A stretch of 64,000 nucleotides of DNA from Vibrio cyclitrophicus (GTDB lineage Bacteria > Pseudomonadota > Gammaproteobacteria > Enterobacterales > Vibrionaceae), in assembly GCF_024347435.1 (NCBI RefSeq), contig NZ_AP025481.1, positions 1,550,001-1,614,000 of the forward strand, read 5' to 3'. The stretch's first letter is position 1, and each line of letters begins with the position of its first letter. Shown in pieces: positions 26,523 to 35,769 of this stretch. A model generated the notes under the pieces. The model saw only the letters and a program-made list of their open reading frames with translations. It ran no database searches and had not been told where the DNA came from. A program made the position numbers and the translations under genes.

Positions 26523-27182
26523 ATGTTCAAACCTTTGTATGTATTTGATATGGATGAAACGCTGATCAACGCCGATGCAGCGATGCTCTGGAATGAGTTC
26601 TTGGTTGAAAAGGGCATTGCCACAGCGCCGAACTTTATCGAAGAAGATAAGCGCTTAATGGGCTTGTATTCGGAAGGTAAGCTGAACATGGAAGATTACC
26701 TCACGTTTTCCATGCAGCCTTTAGCTGATATGCCAACAGAGCAAGTGACTGCCTTGGTGGAAGAGTGTGTTGAACAGCATATTTTGCCTAAGCAGTTCAA
26801 GCAGTCGAAACCTTTGATTGAGCAGCTTGAGAATGATGACATCGACATGTTGATCATCTCGGCTAGCGTCACTTTCCTAGTAGAAGCGGTCGGTCGCAAG
26901 ATTGGTATCGAGAACGCACTCGGTATCGATTTGGTCGAAAACCAAGGCCGTTTCACGTCTCAGATCTCTGGTGTACCAAGCTACCGTGAAGGCAAAGTAA
27001 CGCGTTTGAAAGAGTGGTTAGACAATCAAGAAACCAACTACTCAGATATCCACTTTTATACGGATTCAATCAACGACTTACCTTTGTGTGAACACGCTGA
27101 TTTTTCTTATCTGGTAAACCCATGCCCGCGTTTGAAAGCGTTAGCTGATCAACCGAATTGGTCGATTCTCAACTGGGATTAA
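26523..27182 (+). CDS. HAD-superfamily (IB) phosphatase
   Basis: A 219-residue HAD hydrolase. Motif I FDMDET has the nucleophile Asp9 and acid/base Asp11, motif II is LIISAS, motif III Lys is in REGKVTRLKEW, and motif IV is YTDSINDLP. The helical cap between motif I and II is of the SerB/HAD-IB type. It starts two bases after the ATPase stop and ends the operon. It probably removes phosphate from the product of the upstream phosphodiesterase; the substrate is inferred only from context. Confidence 0.87.
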   Translation: MFKPLYVFDMDETLINADAAMLWNEFLVEKGIATAPNFIEEDKRLMGLYSEGKLNMEDYLTFSMQPLADMPTEQVTALVEECVEQHILPKQFKQSKPLIEQLENDDIDMLIISASVTFLVEAVGRKIGIENALGIDLVENQGRFTSQISGVPSYREGKVTRLKEWLDNQETNYSDIHFYTDSINDLPLCEHADFSYLVNPCPRLKALADQPNWSILNWD

Positions 27183-27224
27183 CGCGAATCTTATATTCGA
27201 ATTGGGTTCGTTCTAGAACTCATC

Positions 27225-27249
27225 AAGCCGCTGACTACAGCGGCTTTTT
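27225..27249. terminator. Terminator at the end of the ABC/phosphatase operon
   Basis: AAGCCGCTG (27225-27233), loop ACTA, CAGCGGCTT (27238-27246) plus T run; also serves the convergent response-regulator gene. Confidence 0.88.
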
Positions 27250-27257
27250 GTTTCGTA

Positions 27258-27923
27258 TTATTCTATTTCTAGTTTGTAACCTATCCCGTAAATGGATTTG
27301 ATGAAGTCACATTTTTCATTTATCGAGACCATTTTTTTGCGTAAGTTTTTAATATGGCTATCGATAGTGCGATCGCTGACCACTCTTCTATCGTCGTAGA
27401 TTTTATCAATCAATTGATCGCGACTATAAATGCGGCCAACATTTTGATAGAGAAGGTGCAAAAGCCGAAACTCAGCTGGCGTTAAACTTAGCTTAATACC
27501 ACATAGGACGGCAGTCATACTCAATTCATCAATATCAATTTCGTTCGTGGCTGACGTGGCTTGGGGCTTGCTGGAACGGCGCAAAATATTTTTCACCCTC
27601 ACGACTACTTCTCTCGGGCTGTACGGCTTACATATATAATCATCTGCACCCAATTCAAGCCCAACGAGTCGATCGATCTCTTCGACCTTGGCTGTCGCCA
27701 TAACCACAGGGATGTCACTGAACGTTCTCAGCTCTCGATAAATATCCAACCCGTCTCGATTGGGTAGCATTAGGTCGAGAATAATGAGTTTAGGCGATGC
27801 TTGTTTTACCCAGTCAATGACAAGATTACCATCGATAATATGATGACTTTCAAGGCCAGAGTGCTCTAAGTACTCACACAGTACACTTGCTAATGCAGGC
27901 TCATCTTCGACGACTAAGATCAC
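27258..27923 (-). CDS. OmpR-family response regulator, BaeR-like
   Basis: A 221-residue response regulator: receiver domain 1-115 with phospho-acceptor Asp50 (LIILDLMLP) and the YICKPYSPREV loop, then a winged-helix output domain (LTPAEFRLL, RTIDSHIKNLRKK, IYGIGYKLE). The pattern PVVMATAKVEEIDRLVGLELGADDYICKPY is very close to E. coli BaeR, which responds to envelope stress and activates efflux genes. The start overlaps the kinase stop by 4 bases. Functional equivalence to BaeR is inference. Confidence 0.92.
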   Translation of the reverse strand: MILVVEDEPALASVLCEYLEHSGLESHHIIDGNLVIDWVKQASPKLIILDLMLPNRDGLDIYRELRTFSDIPVVMATAKVEEIDRLVGLELGADDYICKPYSPREVVVRVKNILRRSSKPQATSATNEIDIDELSMTAVLCGIKLSLTPAEFRLLHLLYQNVGRIYSRDQLIDKIYDDRRVVSDRTIDSHIKNLRKKMVSINEKCDFIKSIYGIGYKLEIE

Positions 27924-29347
27924 GATTTTATTTCCTTTGGTAACGCTATGATGATTCGTAGTCCACCCAATTCTGAGTGGTCGGCAGTAATGTGTCCTTG
28001 GTGCGCTTCAACGATATTTTTACAGATAGATAAGCCAAGCCCAGAACCGCCACTTGAGCGACTGCGCGATTTATCAACGCGGTAAAGCCTCTCAAACAAA
28101 CGCGGAAGTGATGCATCAGGTACACCTGGATCACTGTCTTCAACGTTGATAATAATACTATCACTAATGTCGGTAACATCTATCGATACATGCCCATTAT
28201 CGCTAGTGTATCGTGCGCTATTTTCCAACAGATTCACAAACAGTTGTGTCAGTAATCTCTCATCACACGAGGTAAACAGTGGGGCTGAATGGTCATAGTG
28301 CTTTGTTAATGTGATTCTTTTCTGTTCTAAACGGATCGAGTTTTGAACGATCACAGAATCAATCAGTTTATGTATATCAACGTTGTTTTTAACATTGAGG
28401 TTAAATCCGATGTCATACAGGGAGAGTTGATGAAGATCCTCAACGAGTTGACCCAGTGTGATGATTTGTTGATGTAACGAGTCGATATATTTTGGCTCAG
28501 GAGATCGGATACCGTCTTGTAGCGCTTCTAGTTCACTTCTTAGTACGGTGATAGGCGTTCTAAGTTCATGTGAAATATCCGATAACCACTGTTCTCTAAG
28601 TGTTTTTTGTTTTCTTAGTGTTTCGACTACACCGTTGAATATTCCGATGAGATCGGACAATTCATCATTGCCGCTTTTTTCAATGTAGAAATCGAGATCG
28701 CCATTTTCGATAGATTTGGCACCTTTCGACAAAGCACGCAATGGTTTCAAAAATCGCCTAACAAGAAATAAAGCGATAAGGAATGAAAGCAACACGGTAA
28801 TCGAAGCGATAGTGCTTACATGCGTCGTTTGTTGTTTGAAAAAGCTTTCTGCCAAAGGCCCTGATATTTCATCCATCTGGACGATGGAGATATACCCAAT
28901 CACTTGATCATCCCGTGTTATTTCGACTAGTGCTTGATGCTGACCATCTTCAAGGTGATGTAGGTTTTCAGGAGGTCCAATTATAGCTCGCCCGTTTTGA
29001 TCTAAAATGTTGAGTCGTTGCCAAATAGGTTGAAGATCTGGCGCTTCCGGCTCTCTTAATGGTGGTGGCGATGGGTGTCTGTCACGAGCATGTGGTCGTG
29101 AGGGGCCACCAATGCTGCTGGCGATTAAATGTGGTTCACGTTCTAGCCGCCTCCACTTTTCGGAAGGTGAGTAATATTGCTTTAAGTTATTGGCGAGTTC
29201 TTGAGCTAGGGCAATCTCATTATTATTTGTGAAATCTTGGAGCCCTCTTTGAAAACTGGAGTTAATAAAATAGGTCAGTACAAAGAGCATGGTCACGCAT
29301 ACCATTAGTATTGAAACAAACAGTTTAGTGAAAATTGATATGCGCAC
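27920..29347 (-). CDS. Sensor histidine kinase, BaeS-like
   Basis: A 475-residue membrane kinase: TM1 about 7-29, a periplasmic domain about 30-176, TM2 about 177-199, HAMP about 200-250, HisKA with His260 in SDISHELRTP, and an ATPase domain (NLLENSARYT, DSDPGVP, GGSGLGLSI). DPGVP in the G1 box is typical of BaeS-type kinases. The periplasmic loop contains an unusual Pro/Arg/His-rich segment near residues 82-104. It is cotranscribed with the downstream regulator. An EF-hand lipoprotein gene lies 230 bp upstream on the same strand. Confidence 0.9.
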   Translation of the reverse strand: MRISIFTKLFVSILMVCVTMLFVLTYFINSSFQRGLQDFTNNNEIALAQELANNLKQYYSPSEKWRRLEREPHLIASSIGGPSRPHARDRHPSPPPLREPEAPDLQPIWQRLNILDQNGRAIIGPPENLHHLEDGQHQALVEITRDDQVIGYISIVQMDEISGPLAESFFKQQTTHVSTIASITVLLSFLIALFLVRRFLKPLRALSKGAKSIENGDLDFYIEKSGNDELSDLIGIFNGVVETLRKQKTLREQWLSDISHELRTPITVLRSELEALQDGIRSPEPKYIDSLHQQIITLGQLVEDLHQLSLYDIGFNLNVKNNVDIHKLIDSVIVQNSIRLEQKRITLTKHYDHSAPLFTSCDERLLTQLFVNLLENSARYTSDNGHVSIDVTDISDSIIINVEDSDPGVPDASLPRLFERLYRVDKSRSRSSGGSGLGLSICKNIVEAHQGHITADHSELGGLRIIIALPKEIKS

Positions 29348-29504
29348 GTTCTCTCCAGAAGTTAAAGTGAATTAGGACAGTAAAATGAATTAAGACAAAA
29401 GTGAGTTAAACCAATATTAGTCACCAATCGTGTGGGAAATGTGGACATTGATTTCTTTATTCATCTTAGGCCATGTATAAGCATCTTTTTGTTAGAAACG
29501 AATA

Positions 29505-29539
29505 GCGAGCTGACAGGGTGCTATACCCCATCAGCTCGC
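29505..29539. terminator. Hairpin between the EF-hand gene and the two-component operon
   Basis: GCGAGCTGA (29505-29513) pairs with TCAGCTCGC (29531-29539), with an inner GGG/CCC pairing. There is no U tract, so it may be an attenuator or a processing/stability element rather than a full terminator. Confidence 0.55.
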
Positions 29540-29576
29540 ATTGAATTATCACTATTTTTGGATAACCCTCTAACAA

Positions 29577-29822
29577 TTATTGACGTCTTGGTGGTGGCGG
29601 CGGAACTTCCTCTTCCGATAGACCACCGCTTCCATCTGCGTCTAGTTTGTCAAAGTCATCGGCGAGTGGACCTCTGAGCTCTTCTAATTGTAACTCGCCA
29701 TCACCGTTTGCATCCATTTCTTCAAAACTTGGCATTTCTCTTGGACCTTCACGGCTTTCAGCACACGCTTGAAGCGCGAATGTCGATGTCAGTAAAAGTA
29801 ATGCTGTCGTGATTTTTTTCAT
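29577..29822 (-). CDS. EF-hand lipoprotein
   Basis: An 81-residue protein. The N-terminus MKKITTALLLLTSTFALQAC is a lipoprotein signal peptide with Cys20 as the lipidated residue. Two EF-hand loops follow: DANGDGELQLEE (about 37-48) and DADGSGGLSEEE (about 60-71), both with the acidic ligands for Ca2+. The C-terminus is a proline tract, PPPPPRRQ. It probably sits in the periplasm and binds calcium. It is immediately upstream of, and codirectional with, the BaeSR-like genes, suggesting a sensory accessory or target. Confidence 0.85.
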   Translation of the reverse strand: MKKITTALLLLTSTFALQACAESREGPREMPSFEEMDANGDGELQLEELRGPLADDFDKLDADGSGGLSEEEVPPPPPRRQ

Positions 29823-30123
29823 AATTTAATTCCTATTCGTAACCAAATATAAGTGTATTTCTTTGACGCAAATAGGTTAGCGATCAAATTAGCAGAGAAA
29901 ATGGATAAATCTAGGAGATGAAAGTTAGCGTTTAACTTTAATAGGGCATCAGTTCATCAGCCCATCAAGTCAGGTTGTTTAAACCTCCATTGTTTCTACA
30001 TAGTTTCCACATTTTCTATTTTTATCCTAGTCCATTATTGAACTCATGAATTTAATGCCTTTAGCAATAAAGGCAGAAAGCTATCGTTGGTATTGAAATG
30101 GATTATTTTTTAGGAGCCGTAGA
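29823..30123. other. Divergent promoter region, EF-hand gene and DUF3466 gene
   Basis: About 300 bp, AT-rich, with a GGAGCC ribosome-binding site before the right-hand gene. No clear operator or repeat is recognised. Confidence 0.4.
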
Positions 30124-32163
30124 ATGAAGGCAATGGTAAAAAAATCAGTCGTTGTCTCTTCTACGTTGTTGGTTGCTTCTTATAGTAACGCTGCTCTTTA
30201 TAGGGTGGTTTTGGAGGAATCACCAGTAGAAACGGAATCGGTGTATGGGGTTGCAGTTGAACCAGAGCTTGGTACAACGGATTGCTTTAGTACCAGTTGT
30301 GGTGACACCGATTACGCATTCGCAGGGGAAGCTCAAAATGCAGAACCAGGTTTTTCCTTTAAAGAGGAGGTCCCTTTTGGTATCGATAACACGTTCTACT
30401 ATTTGGATTATGACGATATCTATAGCTACTGCACAAGTGAACTTGGCTACGCGACTTGTGAAGCTTGGAGTTCTTTGTTGTGGTATGGCGATGAGGATGC
30501 AGGCATTGGAGGCTTGAGAAATGAGCGTGATGCATATTACGAGCTGAGCTATCAGACGAATTCCACGGCTTTCTATGACTCTTATTCGTTAAGTGATATC
30601 CCTGATGTTGGCAGTAATCCACCTGATGTGAGCAGTTATAGTTATTCCTTTGTTGATGGAACAGAGGAGAAGGTGATCACTAAAGTTGACGAGAATGGTT
30701 TTGTTCTTGGTAACACCAGCAGTGGTTATTACAGCTATAACAACCAATATATTCAGTTGTATAGGCAGCGTGGTTACTACGATACAGGCACTGAATTTAC
30801 GGTTCTCCAACCTGAAGCCGATACCAGCATTACGATCAGCGATGCTGACGGCGAAGCGAATATAATCTCCCAAATGGGAAGAACGATGGCTTTTGATTCT
30901 TTCAGTTATGGAGGGGAAAGCTATGTGGTCGGAAGCGCGTCCGTTGCGACTTTTTATTACAGTGATGAGTATAAAGATTATGACTCTCCGTACACATCCG
31001 ACAGTGATGCAGAGGATCTAGATAATTGTATCGATGAAGATATTGAGCCTTCTTTATATCCAGAGTGTCAGAACTTTGCTTTTGCTAATCGAGCTTTTGT
31101 CTGGAATATAACCGATGCGAATGGCCCCAATGATGATGGAAACCGTTTCTCAGTATCTGATTGGGAAACCAGTTCGACCTATTACTCTTACAACGATGAT
31201 GAAGCTTCAGCACAGGCGAGTGTGAGGGCTGCAACGATTTCATCTAGAGGGACATATAGCTCTTATCCTGTTTTAGTTGGTTACAATACAGAGCTAGATG
31301 ATTCTGATAACTTTCTTATGCAGGCTGCTGTGTTTAGGCCAAGCAGTACGTCAAATTTCAGCGTTTCGGAAAATTCTTGGACGACGACATTTATCGCTAA
31401 TGCGACGGTAGAAGTGAGTGATTCATACATTCACAGTAATTCTGTCGCAACAGATATTAATGAAAACATGATGGTTATTGGTTATGCAAAACGAGATGGT
31501 GATTATCCGTCGGATCGTGTGTCTGACAATCGTATGTTTGTCGCTGATGCGAATGACACAACGCCAACAGCTACATTCTTCGCAAGTTTAGGTGAAGACA
31601 TTTTCTTTGATAGTGCAGAAGGAAAAGCAAGTGAGATCAATAATTACAATGAAATTGTTGGCTATGTTGACGCAGAAACTCACTCTGAAGTAGACGGCCA
31701 TGAAAGGAGGCATCGCGGCTTCATTTTCCCTTACAACGACATTGGTACCGATGCTGATAGACGTGCAAGATATAATGATCAAGCTTGGTGGTTAGACGAC
31801 CTAACTAACGGTGGTGACTACAGTGATGCCAACAACCACTTTAGAATATTGGACGCAACCGACATTAATGATGCGGGTGTTATCTCAGGGACGGCAATAC
31901 AATGTTTTGCGAGTGAAAGTAGCTCCTCTTCTATGGCTTATGATTCAACCGCGCACTTTGCATATTGTAATGATGGAGTAGGTGACGAGAGGGTGGTGGC
32001 TGTGAAACTTATCCCGATATCTGGAGCAACAAGTGAAGACATTGCTGAAAGAAGTGATGATAGCGCTGAAGATGTTGAACGTAGTGGTGCCGGTACCGGG
32101 TTATTGGTGCTTATCAGTTTGATGTCCGTGCTTTCTATGCGTTCAAGAGTATCTCGTCTGTAA
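30124..32163 (+). CDS. Exported DUF3466 family protein with C-terminal membrane anchor
   Basis: A 679-residue secreted protein. It has a Sec signal peptide (residues about 1-23, ...SYSNAA), a large acidic Ser/Tyr/Asp-rich extracytoplasmic domain with repeated NEIVGY, GYAKRDGD and INDAGVISG-type segments (a beta-propeller-like repeat pattern typical of DUF3466), and a C-terminal tail GAGTGLLVLISLMSVL followed by MRSRVSRL. That tail resembles GlyGly-CTERM sorting signals cleaved by rhombosortase in Vibrio. Four cysteine residues in the first 110 residues could form disulfides. Function is unknown. GGAG precedes the ATG at 30124. Confidence 0.82.
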   Translation: MKAMVKKSVVVSSTLLVASYSNAALYRVVLEESPVETESVYGVAVEPELGTTDCFSTSCGDTDYAFAGEAQNAEPGFSFKEEVPFGIDNTFYYLDYDDIYSYCTSELGYATCEAWSSLLWYGDEDAGIGGLRNERDAYYELSYQTNSTAFYDSYSLSDIPDVGSNPPDVSSYSYSFVDGTEEKVITKVDENGFVLGNTSSGYYSYNNQYIQLYRQRGYYDTGTEFTVLQPEADTSITISDADGEANIISQMGRTMAFDSFSYGGESYVVGSASVATFYYSDEYKDYDSPYTSDSDAEDLDNCIDEDIEPSLYPECQNFAFANRAFVWNITDANGPNDDGNRFSVSDWETSSTYYSYNDDEASAQASVRAATISSRGTYSSYPVLVGYNTELDDSDNFLMQAAVFRPSSTSNFSVSENSWTTTFIANATVEVSDSYIHSNSVATDINENMMVIGYAKRDGDYPSDRVSDNRMFVADANDTTPTATFFASLGEDIFFDSAEGKASEINNYNEIVGYVDAETHSEVDGHERRHRGFIFPYNDIGTDADRRARYNDQAWWLDDLTNGGDYSDANNHFRILDATDINDAGVISGTAIQCFASESSSSSMAYDSTAHFAYCNDGVGDERVVAVKLIPISGATSEDIAERSDDSAEDVERSGAGTGLLVLISLMSVLSMRSRVSRL

Positions 32164-32501
32164 CTTTTTAAATTGATGAAGTTCAAAAGTCGCCTTCTTT
32201 TTCCGATAACATCGAAGGCGGCACTAAGTCGATGTTACCCCTTTCGCTTAAAAGTCCACATGTAACAATTCAATAACATTTCTTGCTCGCCTGTAAATCA
32301 AACCACCCTCTTTCAATCCCTTGATAGCACTCATTTTCTTGTTGTGAGGTTTTGTGTGTAACAAATATTTTACAACTTGACGAGTTTTCAGCGTTACTGC
32401 CCATTTCCTTCCATCCATTCCAATCTTTCCGCTTGTGGGCCAAATTTAATCAAGGACAAAAATCACTTAACACAAAACCAGTAGGTACAAGGAGAAAGTT
32501 C
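32164..32501. other. Promoter region of the tyrosine degradation operon
   Basis: It contains a TyrR/PhhR-type box (32357-32374) and an AAGGAGAAAG ribosome-binding site before hpd. An imperfect hairpin (CGCCTTC 32191-32197, GAAGGCG 32214-32220) may end the upstream transcript. Confidence 0.6.
32357..32374. promoter_or_regulatory. TyrR/PhhR box upstream of hpd
   Basis: TGTAAC-N6-TTTACA matches the TyrR consensus TGTAAA-N6-TTTACA at 11 of 12 fixed positions. It lies 128 bp before the hpd start codon. Confidence 0.75.
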
Positions 32502-33575
32502 ATGGTGGAGTCATACAACCCGCTTGGCACAGATGGATTCGAGTTTGTTGAATACACGGCCGTTGACCACAAGGGAATAGAGCAACTTAAAGCGCTGTTT
32601 GTGTCACTTGGTTTTGCTGAGATCGCCAAGCACCGTTCAAAAGAGGCTTGGCTGTATCGACAAGGTGACATCAACTTTATCGTCAATGAACAGCCTCACA
32701 GCCAAGCGGAAGCGTTCGCTAAAGTTCACGGCCCATCGGTGTGTGGCATGGCGTTTCGTGTCAACGAAGCAACAGCTGCAATGGAGCAAGCGTTTAAGGG
32801 TGGCGGTGAAGAGTACAAGACAGAAATAGGGCCGATGGAGCTTAGCATTCCTGCCATTTACGGCATCGGTGAAAGCCTGCTCTATTTTGTGGATCGCTAT
32901 GGCAAGCAGAGCATCTACGACGTTGATTTCCGATTCTATGATGACGCGCAAGAGCGCATGGCGAAAGCCGACGTAGGCCTTTATGAGATCGATCACCTCA
33001 CGCACAACGTGAAACAAGGCAATATGGATCTGTGGTCTGGTTTTTATGAGCGTATCGGTAATTTTCGTGAGATTCGCTACTTCGACATTGAAGGTAAGCT
33101 GACAGGCCTTGTGAGCCGTGCCATGACCTCACCATGTGGCAAGATCCGTATTCCAATCAATGAGTCTTCAGATGACAAATCACAAATTGAAGAGTTCATT
33201 CGTGAATACAACGGCGAAGGTATCCAACACATCGCGCTTGCTACGGATGACATCTACAAAACGGTGAAAACCCTGCGTGATCGCGGCATGGACTTTATGC
33301 CAACCCCAGATACCTACTATGAGAAAGTTGACGATCGTGTAAAAGGCCACCGGGAAGATACCGATCTGTTGCGTGACCTACGCGTTCTGATTGATGGTGC
33401 GCCGACCAAAGACGGCATCTTGCTGCAAATTTTCACACAGACGGTAATCGGGCCTGTGTTCTTTGAAATCATTCAGCGTAAAGGTAATGAAGGCTTTGGC
33501 GAAGGTAACTTCAAAGCGCTGTTTGAATCGATTGAAGAGGACCAGATTCGTCGAGGAGTATTAGACGATGCATAA
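32502..33575 (+). CDS. hpd: 4-hydroxyphenylpyruvate dioxygenase
   Basis: A 357-residue non-haem iron dioxygenase that converts 4-hydroxyphenylpyruvate to homogentisate. The iron ligands are visible: His165 (YEIDHLTHNV), His243 (GIQHIAL) and Glu322 (VFFEIIQRKG). The start is taken at 32502, after AAGGAGAAAG, which gives the normal length; the frame extends upstream to 32352 but would add 50 atypical residues overlapping the TyrR box. The stop overlaps the hmgA start by 8 bases. First gene of the hpd-hmgA-fah-maiA operon. Confidence 0.96.
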   Translation: MVESYNPLGTDGFEFVEYTAVDHKGIEQLKALFVSLGFAEIAKHRSKEAWLYRQGDINFIVNEQPHSQAEAFAKVHGPSVCGMAFRVNEATAAMEQAFKGGGEEYKTEIGPMELSIPAIYGIGESLLYFVDRYGKQSIYDVDFRFYDDAQERMAKADVGLYEIDHLTHNVKQGNMDLWSGFYERIGNFREIRYFDIEGKLTGLVSRAMTSPCGKIRIPINESSDDKSQIEEFIREYNGEGIQHIALATDDIYKTVKTLRDRGMDFMPTPDTYYEKVDDRVKGHREDTDLLRDLRVLIDGAPTKDGILLQIFTQTVIGPVFFEIIQRKGNEGFGEGNFKALFESIEEDQIRRGVLDDA

Positions 33576-34698
33576 ATGGATCTCGTTTCCTCATCGGGAG
33601 GGTGTGTGCTCTAAACAAGCGCACGCCGATTTTCCCGAAGAGGCAATCTATGAGCGAGAGGCGGGCCGAAGTGGGTTCTTCGGCCCAGCGGCTCACTTTC
33701 ATCACCAACATGCCCCAACAGGTTGGTCGGAGTGGGAGGGTGATCTGCGCCCTCGCGCTTTTGATTTCACGCTGGTGGAAAAAGCCAGCCAGATAACGCC
33801 TTGGGCTGTGCCTCATCTTTTGCACAATGCGGACTGCAAAATTCGTGTGTGGCGCATGGACGAGAAGATGGATTTCTTGGTGCGTAATTCCGACGGTGAT
33901 GAGCTGCTGTTCATTCATCAAGGCAGCGCCGATCTCTATTGTGACTATGGTCATCTAGAGGTGAGTGAAGGGGATTACGTGATGATCCCGCGCTCGACCA
34001 ACTGGCGTTTAGAGCCAAGCGAGCCGATGTTTATCTTGATGATTGAGAACACAGACGCGGCTTACTCCTTGCCAGAGAAAGGCATGGTCGGTAATCACGC
34101 GGTGTTTGATCCTGCTGTGCTCGACATCCCTTCTATCAATGATCAGTTCCGCGTTCAGTACTCAGAAAATCAAACTCAGGTTCAGGTAAAACGCCACGAC
34201 AAAGTCAGCGTTATTACTTATCCGTTCAATCCATTGGATGCAATTGGTTGGCATGGCGACCTAGCTGTGGTGAAAGTAAATTGGCGCGATATCAGACCGC
34301 TGATGTCACATCGCTACCACTTGCCACCCTCTGCGCATACAACGTTTGTTGGCGCAGGCTTTGTGGTGTGCACCTTTGTGCCACGCCCGATTGAGAGCGA
34401 TCCTGGGGCGTTAAAAGTGCCGTTCTACCACAACAACGATGATTACGACGAAGTGCTGTTCTATCACGCAGGTGACTTCTTCAGTCGCGATAACATTGAG
34501 GCGGGCATGGTGACCTTCCATCCGGCTGGGTTTACGCATGGGCCTCACCCTAAAGCCTTTAAGGCAGGGCAAGCGCACAAGAAGAAGTTTACCGATGAAG
34601 TGGCGGTGATGATCGATACTCGCCACGCGCTGCAGTTCTCTGATGAACTCGATAGCGTTGAGAACAAAGAATATGTCTACAGTTGGCAAGAGAAGTAA
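33568..34698 (+). CDS. hmgA: Homogentisate 1,2-dioxygenase
   Basis: A 376-residue iron dioxygenase that opens the ring of homogentisate to maleylacetoacetate. Ligand motifs are visible in the C-terminal cupin: the DYDEVLFYHAGDF segment (Glu and His) and FTHGPHP (His). The length is that of the shorter bacterial form, not the 430-residue form. Its start lies within the end of hpd, so the two are translationally coupled. Loss of this gene in Vibrio gives brown pyomelanin pigment. Confidence 0.94.
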   Translation: MHKWISFPHREGVCSKQAHADFPEEAIYEREAGRSGFFGPAAHFHHQHAPTGWSEWEGDLRPRAFDFTLVEKASQITPWAVPHLLHNADCKIRVWRMDEKMDFLVRNSDGDELLFIHQGSADLYCDYGHLEVSEGDYVMIPRSTNWRLEPSEPMFILMIENTDAAYSLPEKGMVGNHAVFDPAVLDIPSINDQFRVQYSENQTQVQVKRHDKVSVITYPFNPLDAIGWHGDLAVVKVNWRDIRPLMSHRYHLPPSAHTTFVGAGFVVCTFVPRPIESDPGALKVPFYHNNDDYDEVLFYHAGDFFSRDNIEAGMVTFHPAGFTHGPHPKAFKAGQAHKKKFTDEVAVMIDTRHALQFSDELDSVENKEYVYSWQEK

Positions 34699-34710
34699 GG
34701 GGCAACAAGG

Positions 34711-35748
34711 ATGAAATTAGCAACCAAGAAAAATGGTACTCGCGATGGTCTGTTGATGGTCGTGAGTAGAGATCTTAAACAGTGTGTGCCAGCGACGGAG
34801 ATTTTTCACGCGATGTATTTGGCGCCAACCATGCAGGTAGCTTTGGATAACTGGGACAGTGTTGCGCCTCAGTTAGAAGAATTATACACCTCGCTTAATA
34901 CTGGGCATGTGATAGGCAGTGAAGTCTTTGCGCCTCAATATTGTGAATCGCCTCTGCCACGCGCTTATCAATGGGCAGATGGCAGCGCGTATGTAAACCA
35001 CGTTGAGCTGGTGCGTAAGGCTCGTGGTGCTGAAATGCCAGAAAGCTTTTGGGTCGACCCGCTTATGTATCAAGGCGGCTCAGATACCTTTATTGGTCCG
35101 CGTGACAATATTGAGTTTGCCAGTGACGAATGGGGTATCGATTTCGAGGGTGAAGTCGCGGTTGTTACTGGAGATGTGCCAATGAGCGCTAGTGCCAAAC
35201 AAGCGCATGATTCAATTCGTCTATTGATGTTAGTGAATGATGTGTCGCTGCGCGGTTTGATTCCTGCTGAGCTCGCCAAGGGCTTTGGTTTCTTCCAGTC
35301 TAAGCCCTCTTCAGCGTTTTCTCCAGTTGCGGTAACACCTGATGAGCTTGGCGAACAATGGAAAGGCAGCAAGGTGCATTTACCGCTGATATCGACCTAC
35401 AACAACCAGCCTTTTGGTTGTCCGAATGCAGGCGTGGATATGACCTTCAACTTTGCCGAGCTCGTGGTACATGCCGCGAAGACTCGCCCATTGTCGGCAG
35501 GCACAATCATAGGCTCGGGCACGGTTTCTAATAAGCAAGGGACTGACCACGGCACCTCAATTGCCGAAGGCGGTGTGGGTTATTCATGTATTGCCGAAGT
35601 GCGAATGATTGAGACGATTCGTGATGGTAAACCGTCGACTAAATTCATGTCGTTTGGCGATTCGATCAAGCTTGAGATGTTTGATGCAGCGGGTGACTCC
35701 ATTTTTGGTGCGATTGACCAAAAAGTGAGCCAGTATCGAGCGGTATAA
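34711..35748 (+). CDS. Fumarylacetoacetase (FAH family)
   Basis: A 345-residue FAH-family hydrolase. Family motifs are visible in the middle (DFEGEVAVVTGDVP, LLMLVNDVSLR) and near the C-terminus (SAGTIIGSGTVSN, GYSCIAEVRMIE). In this operon it should split fumarylacetoacetate to fumarate and acetoacetate. The length is close to the shorter bacterial fumarylacetoacetases. Twelve bases separate it from hmgA, with GGGGCAACAAGG acting as ribosome-binding site. Confidence 0.9.
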   Translation: MKLATKKNGTRDGLLMVVSRDLKQCVPATEIFHAMYLAPTMQVALDNWDSVAPQLEELYTSLNTGHVIGSEVFAPQYCESPLPRAYQWADGSAYVNHVELVRKARGAEMPESFWVDPLMYQGGSDTFIGPRDNIEFASDEWGIDFEGEVAVVTGDVPMSASAKQAHDSIRLLMLVNDVSLRGLIPAELAKGFGFFQSKPSSAFSPVAVTPDELGEQWKGSKVHLPLISTYNNQPFGCPNAGVDMTFNFAELVVHAAKTRPLSAGTIIGSGTVSNKQGTDHGTSIAEGGVGYSCIAEVRMIETIRDGKPSTKFMSFGDSIKLEMFDAAGDSIFGAIDQKVSQYRAV

Positions 35749-35769
35749 TCCACGTAATAGGATTTCTGT

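Noticed and set aside
31775..31786. ATGATCAAGCTT in the DUF3466 gene (11/12 match to the RctB iteron)
   Set aside because: Isolated, inside coding sequence, and with no flanking origin-like sequence; such single matches are expected by chance.
32352..32501. N-terminal extension of hpd by 50 residues
   Set aside because: It would cross the TyrR-type box, and the strong ribosome-binding site lies before the ATG at 32502.
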